Shown here: positions 36,389 through 37,316 of the stretch, piece by piece
Layout of the letters: each line of letters begins with the position of its first letter
Numbering within the stretch: position 1 is the stretch's first letter
Virus record (IMG/VR): IMGVR_UViG_3300042197_000311
Coordinates: 1-37,316 of that record
DNA: 37,316 bases
Reading direction: 5' to 3' (one strand)
Origin: a virus
Notes under the pieces: generated by a model
The model's database searches: none
Seen by the model: only the letters and a program-made list of their open reading frames with translations
What the model was told of the DNA's origin: nothing
Made by a program: the position numbers and the translations under genes

Positions 36389-37316
36389 TGCTGCATTCCT
36401 TGTGTGGTTGCCCCACCCATCTGTGCGGGCCGGGTTCCGATTTTTCCGATTTCAGAATTTTGCATCTGCTGAAGCATGAACTGGTATTGCCCTGCGTACT
36501 TCTGAAGACGCTCACCAAACGCCTGATCCTGCTGCGCCCTAGCCGCGACATCAGGCTGCTGAAGGTAGGCTTGGACAAGCTGTAGGGCAACTTGTGCGCC
36601 ATTGGGACGGGCTGGGACTTCGATGCCAGAGTAGATCTTGGCAAGGTCGTCGGTCACATCCTTCATCAGCTTCTCTTGAGCTTCTTCCGCAGGCTGCATC
36701 ACATAATCTGCAAAGATCGGGTTAATGCTCGCAGCCGTAAACTCCAGCAGCTTATTGATGTCAATGCGACCATTGCGGTCAAACTGGATCAACGAGATCA
36801 TGTTCTTCAACTGGGTTTCCGCAGTCTCTGGGTCTGTTTCCTTGGTATCAAACGATACAACAATGCTGTAATCGTCATCCGCGCTACCCTTGGTCATGAT
36901 CTGCGGATTAGGGTTTCCGGTCACTTGGAAGAATACTTCATCCGGCCCCATGCGTTGATACAGCTTCCAAGCCAACGTCAAAACGTCCCGAACGTGGTCA
37001 AGGAACTTGTTTACGATAAACTGCTGGCGGATAGCCGAGAATGGAGAACTTGGATCAAGACCAACTGCCCTATCCGCCTGTTGCACCATCTGCGACTCAA
37101 TGCGCTCGCTACCGGGGTCAAACGGAGGCACAGGGCCAAACGTGACTTCTCCAAGGCGGCGGTAAGGAACCCTGCGCCCCGGCCCCCAATCTGACGGCGG
37201 ACGGCCTGCTGGGTGCATGATTGGAGGTAGGGTCGCCAAAGATGCACGGTCAATTCGGCTATCACGCTCGGTCTTGATCTGCATCTGCGGCCCACGGAGG
37301 ATGTCGGAGAACGTCA
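36385..37316 (-). CDS. Portal protein, C-terminal part (continues the gene at 1-1375)
   Basis: The frame is open at 37316 and ends with TGA at 36385. It continues the portal N-terminal part in frame: base 37284 corresponds to base 208. It covers residues about 380-688 of the rejoined protein. GPGRRVPYRRLGEVTFGPVP is followed by helical regions (VRDVLTLAWKLYQRMGPDEV, QVALQLVQAYLQQPDVAARA) and a Gln-rich barrel-like end (QFMLQQMQNSEIGKIG), as in large podovirus portals. Confidence 0.86.
   Translation of the reverse strand, partial: TFSDILRGPQMQIKTERDSRIDRASLATLPPIMHPAGRPPSDWGPGRRVPYRRLGEVTFGPVPPFDPGSERIESQMVQQADRAVGLDPSSPFSAIRQQFIVNKFLDHVRDVLTLAWKLYQRMGPDEVFFQVTGNPNPQIMTKGSADDDYSIVVSFDTKETDPETAETQLKNMISLIQFDRNGRIDINKLLEFTAASINPIFADYVMQPAEEAQEKLMKDVTDDLAKIYSGIEVPARPNGAQVALQLVQAYLQQPDVAARAQQDQAFGERLQKYAGQYQFMLQQMQNSEIGKIGTRPAQMGGATTQGMQQ
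37077..37316. repeat. Right copy of the contig-end repeat
   Basis: This matches bases 1-240 at 235 of 240 positions. The differing bases are 37081, 37090, 37093, 37099 and 37189. It lies within the portal gene and closes the contig into a circle. Confidence 0.93.

Noticed and set aside
1-37316. CRISPR array, insertion sequence, integrase or attachment site
   Set aside because: I found no regularly spaced direct repeats of CRISPR size, no transposase or integrase motifs, and no paired att-like repeats.

Overview
The window is one nearly complete genome of a tailed, probably short-tailed (podovirus-like) double-stranded DNA phage. Bases 1-240 recur at 37077-37316 with five differences, so the contig closes into a circle of about 37,076 bp. 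The circle is cut inside the portal gene. I see no sheath, tail-tube or tape-measure gene, but there are portal, capsid, scaffold, connector, nozzle-like and ejection-type proteins and tail fibres. I see no integrase, CI-like repressor, tRNA or rRNA, so a lytic life style is the simplest reading. The host is unknown. Almost no gene has a Shine-Dalgarno sequence; starts follow G-poor, A/C-rich leaders such as AACCAA or CTAAAAACCG. This points to a host with little SD dependence (Bacteroidota or Verrucomicrobiota-like lineages are possible, but this is inference).

There are two transcription blocks. The late block is entirely on the minus strand. It starts at about 16012, runs left to 1, continues across the circle junction at 37316 and ends at 28210. 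Its order is: two small paralogous virion proteins, a long repetitive tail fibre, an 819-aa nozzle-like protein, a second fibre, four ejection/internal proteins (326, 152, 324 and 1001 aa), a 46-aa basic protein, small and large terminase, two AT-rich accessory genes and the portal (688 aa when rejoined). Three tiny genes follow, then a regulatory-looking gap at 35696-35889, scaffold, major capsid protein, decoration-like protein, connector, a putative receptor or tail protein, and the lysis region. The lysis region holds holin candidates, overlapping i- and o-spanins, an HExxH peptidase, a metallophosphoesterase, a winged-helix protein, an amidase endolysin and a small membrane protein.

The early block is on the plus strand, about 16.9-28.1 kb. 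It holds many small, translationally coupled genes. The recognisable ones form a replication, recombination and nucleotide module: a DnaA-domain-IV-like protein, an excisionase-like HTH, a RecT-like annealase, a PD-(D/E)XK exonuclease, a short SSB-like protein with the acidic tip, a RuvC-like resolvase, a PAPS-reductase-family protein, a MazG-like pyrophosphohydrolase, ribbon-helix-helix and winged-HTH regulators, and a DnaC/IstB-type helicase loader. No DNA or RNA polymerase is present, so the phage must use host enzymes.

The blocks diverge from a roughly 800-base gene-free region (16013-16807) that carries a G-rich 12-bp tandem repeat, an iteron-like GTGCTG/TGCGTGAT-rich stretch, a 14-bp perfect palindrome and hairpins. 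They converge at 28079-28209, where a 14-bp motif repeats with a 21-bp period. The most notable observations are the SD-less leaders with embedded short tandem repeats, the structured divergent region, mutually exclusive hairpins before the head genes, nested or overlapping genes, and purely synonymous differences between the two contig ends.
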